Shown piece by piece: positions 35,309 through 36,141 of a stretch of 36,141 bases of DNA (its first letter is position 1; each line of letters begins with the position of its first letter). The notes under the pieces were generated by a model. It worked only from the letters and a program-made list of their open reading frames with translations, was not told the DNA's origin and did no database searches. Source of the DNA: Akkermansia sp. (GTDB lineage Bacteria > Verrucomicrobiota > Verrucomicrobiia > Verrucomicrobiales > Akkermansiaceae); the NCBI GenBank assembly GCA_030535875.1, contig JAUNRC010000014.1, positions 1-36,141 on the forward strand, in the 5' to 3' direction. The translations under genes and the position numbers were made by a program.

Positions 35309-35337
35309 ATTTTACCATGCGTCGCGCTCACTGACAA
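35309..35337 (-). promoter_or_regulatory. Promoter of the VanX-like gene, predicted leaderless
   Basis: On the minus strand: TTGTCA (35332-35337), 17-nt spacer, TAAAAT (35309-35314), only 6 nt to the ATG. Transcription should start at or next to the A of the ATG. An imperfect inverted repeat (35319-35347) has the -35 box in its loop. Confidence 0.6.
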
Positions 35338-35386
35338 GAGCGAACGCCGACATATCCCCTGCTTCGGAAAGACGGTCCCCAAGCTA

Positions 35387-36141
35387 TCAGCACATCCGGC
35401 CTCCGCGGTAAGCCCGAGCCAGAACGATGACAGTGCGAGGCAAAAGGTAGAGGGAGAGGTGCTGAGTCTTGTCGGTAAAATGATTCACGCTGTGGTCCTG
35501 TCTGTCCAATCCTCCGAAAGTCACCAAATCAGAATCGAGCACAATCTTCCATTCACCGTGAGCAGGAGCGGGTAATTTATAATCCGGAATAGCTCGCGTA
35601 GCGCTCCAGTTGAATACGAATACCAAGCCGGCACGCTCAAAGGCCATCACTTGATTTTCCTCATCCATATTGAGCGGCCTCGCCGGCGGAGCGGAAAGAA
35701 GTTCCGTACGTTGGGCGAGCTCAATCATGGCATGATCAAAGGCGTTCAGGTAACGATAGCGCAACAATTCATTGTCCACCAGTCCCCACTGACGGCGGCA
35801 ATATTTATAGGAATTGCCGTTGCCTTCGCGCGGGAAATCAATCCACTCCGGATGTCCGAACTCATTACCCATGAAATTGAGCCATCCTTCACCGCCGGCA
35901 GCAAGTGTGACCAGGCGAATCATCTTATGCAAGGCCATACCCCGTTCAATAATCAGGCTGGGCGTATCGCAACTCATGTGAGTGTACATCTCGGCATCCA
36001 TCAGACGGAAAGCGATGGTTTTATCTCCTACAAGAGCCTGATCGTGGCTCTCGGCGTAAGCAATGTTGGGTTCGCCGTAGCGACGATTGATGAGAGTGTA
36101 CCAAATATCGCCCACACTCCACTCCTCGTCCTTTTTCTCCT
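35387..36141 (-). CDS. glgB: Glycogen branching enzyme, eukaryotic-type GH13 (5' truncated)
   Basis: The frame continues beyond the right edge; about 250 C-terminal residues are present. AYAESHDQALVGDKTIAFRL contains the GH13 region IV His-Asp (SHD) and is followed by DAEMYTHMS. LVTLAAGGEGWLNFMGNEFGHPEWIDFP, the RRQW and LLRYRYLN segments, and the C-terminal beta domain (VMAFERAGLVFVFNW, KIVLDSD, YLLPRTVIVL) read like the eukaryotic/GBE1 subfamily (GH13_8) rather than the E. coli GlgB subfamily. The enzyme makes alpha-1,6 branches in glycogen in the cytosol. No other glycogen gene is visible. A GTG at 36115 is internal, not the start. Confidence 0.93.
   Translation of the reverse strand, partial: EKKDEEWSVGDIWYTLINRRYGEPNIAYAESHDQALVGDKTIAFRLMDAEMYTHMSCDTPSLIIERGMALHKMIRLVTLAAGGEGWLNFMGNEFGHPEWIDFPREGNGNSYKYCRRQWGLVDNELLRYRYLNAFDHAMIELAQRTELLSAPPARPLNMDEENQVMAFERAGLVFVFNWSATRAIPDYKLPAPAHGEWKIVLDSDLVTFGGLDRQDHSVNHFTDKTQHLSLYLLPRTVIVLARAYRGGRMC

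Overview
The window looks like an ordinary chromosomal stretch from a member of the Verrucomicrobiota, most likely an Akkermansia-like lineage. The evidence is a PEP-CTERM sorting tail on a repetitive surface protein, a eukaryotic-type glycogen branching enzyme, a Ser/Thr kinase next to a large membrane protein of unknown function, pseudopilin genes far from any secretion ATPase, and start codons mostly without Shine-Dalgarno sites. The phylum call is inferred from gene content; no rRNA is present. I see no tRNA, rRNA, IS element, phage gene or CRISPR array. No gene-free stretch exceeds 200 bp.

Layout. 1-2408 (+): C-terminal part of a PEP-CTERM beta-rich surface protein, ending at a strong terminator. 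2606-3880 (+): enolase, convergent with metG (3968-5599, -) across a shared bidirectional terminator. 5723-10551 (-): an 879-aa one-TM protein downstream of a zinc-ribbon Ser/Thr kinase. 10639-12036 (-): a divergent ROK-type sugar kinase with its own promoter and terminator. 12108-17874 (-): a compact six-gene run of three pseudopilins, a lipoate/octanoyl transferase, a Nudix plus PPK2-like fusion, and asnS. 18032-24606 (+): uppP, lepB, a squalene/phytoene synthase, an unknown lipoprotein, parB and a glutaminyl-cyclase-like M28 lipoprotein. 24619-26678 (-): ptsH-ptsI. 26761-34481 (-): exbB/tolQ, exbD/tolR, a large TPR protein, a class A PBP, an inositol-monophosphatase-family gene and rsmB. 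34568-35302 (-): a VanX/DdpX-type D-Ala-D-Ala dipeptidase lipoprotein. 35387 to the right edge (-): glgB, truncated.

How the genes fit together. Envelope functions dominate: undecaprenyl phosphate recycling (UppP), protein export (LepB), glycan polymerisation (GT51 PBP), a Tol/Exb proton-motive pair with a periplasmic TPR protein, peptide trimming (VanX-like) and lipoproteins. The rest is translation (metG, asnS, rsmB), carbon metabolism (eno, glgB, ROK kinase) and an EI-HPr phosphorelay without visible sugar permeases.

Most notable observations. (1) A Nudix hydrolase is fused to what reads as a PPK2 polyphosphate-kinase fold that has lost its Walker A and Walker B residues. (2) A class A PBP keeps its glycosyltransferase but has lost the Ser and Lys of SxxK and the KTG motif of its transpeptidase. 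(3) That PBP lies downstream of Tol/Exb and TPR genes, recalling the Tol-CpoB-PBP1B link of E. coli. (4) Signal peptidase I carries about 100 extra residues between boxes B and C. (5) Many promoters put the -10 box only 6-15 nt from the start codon, implying leaderless or near-leaderless mRNAs.
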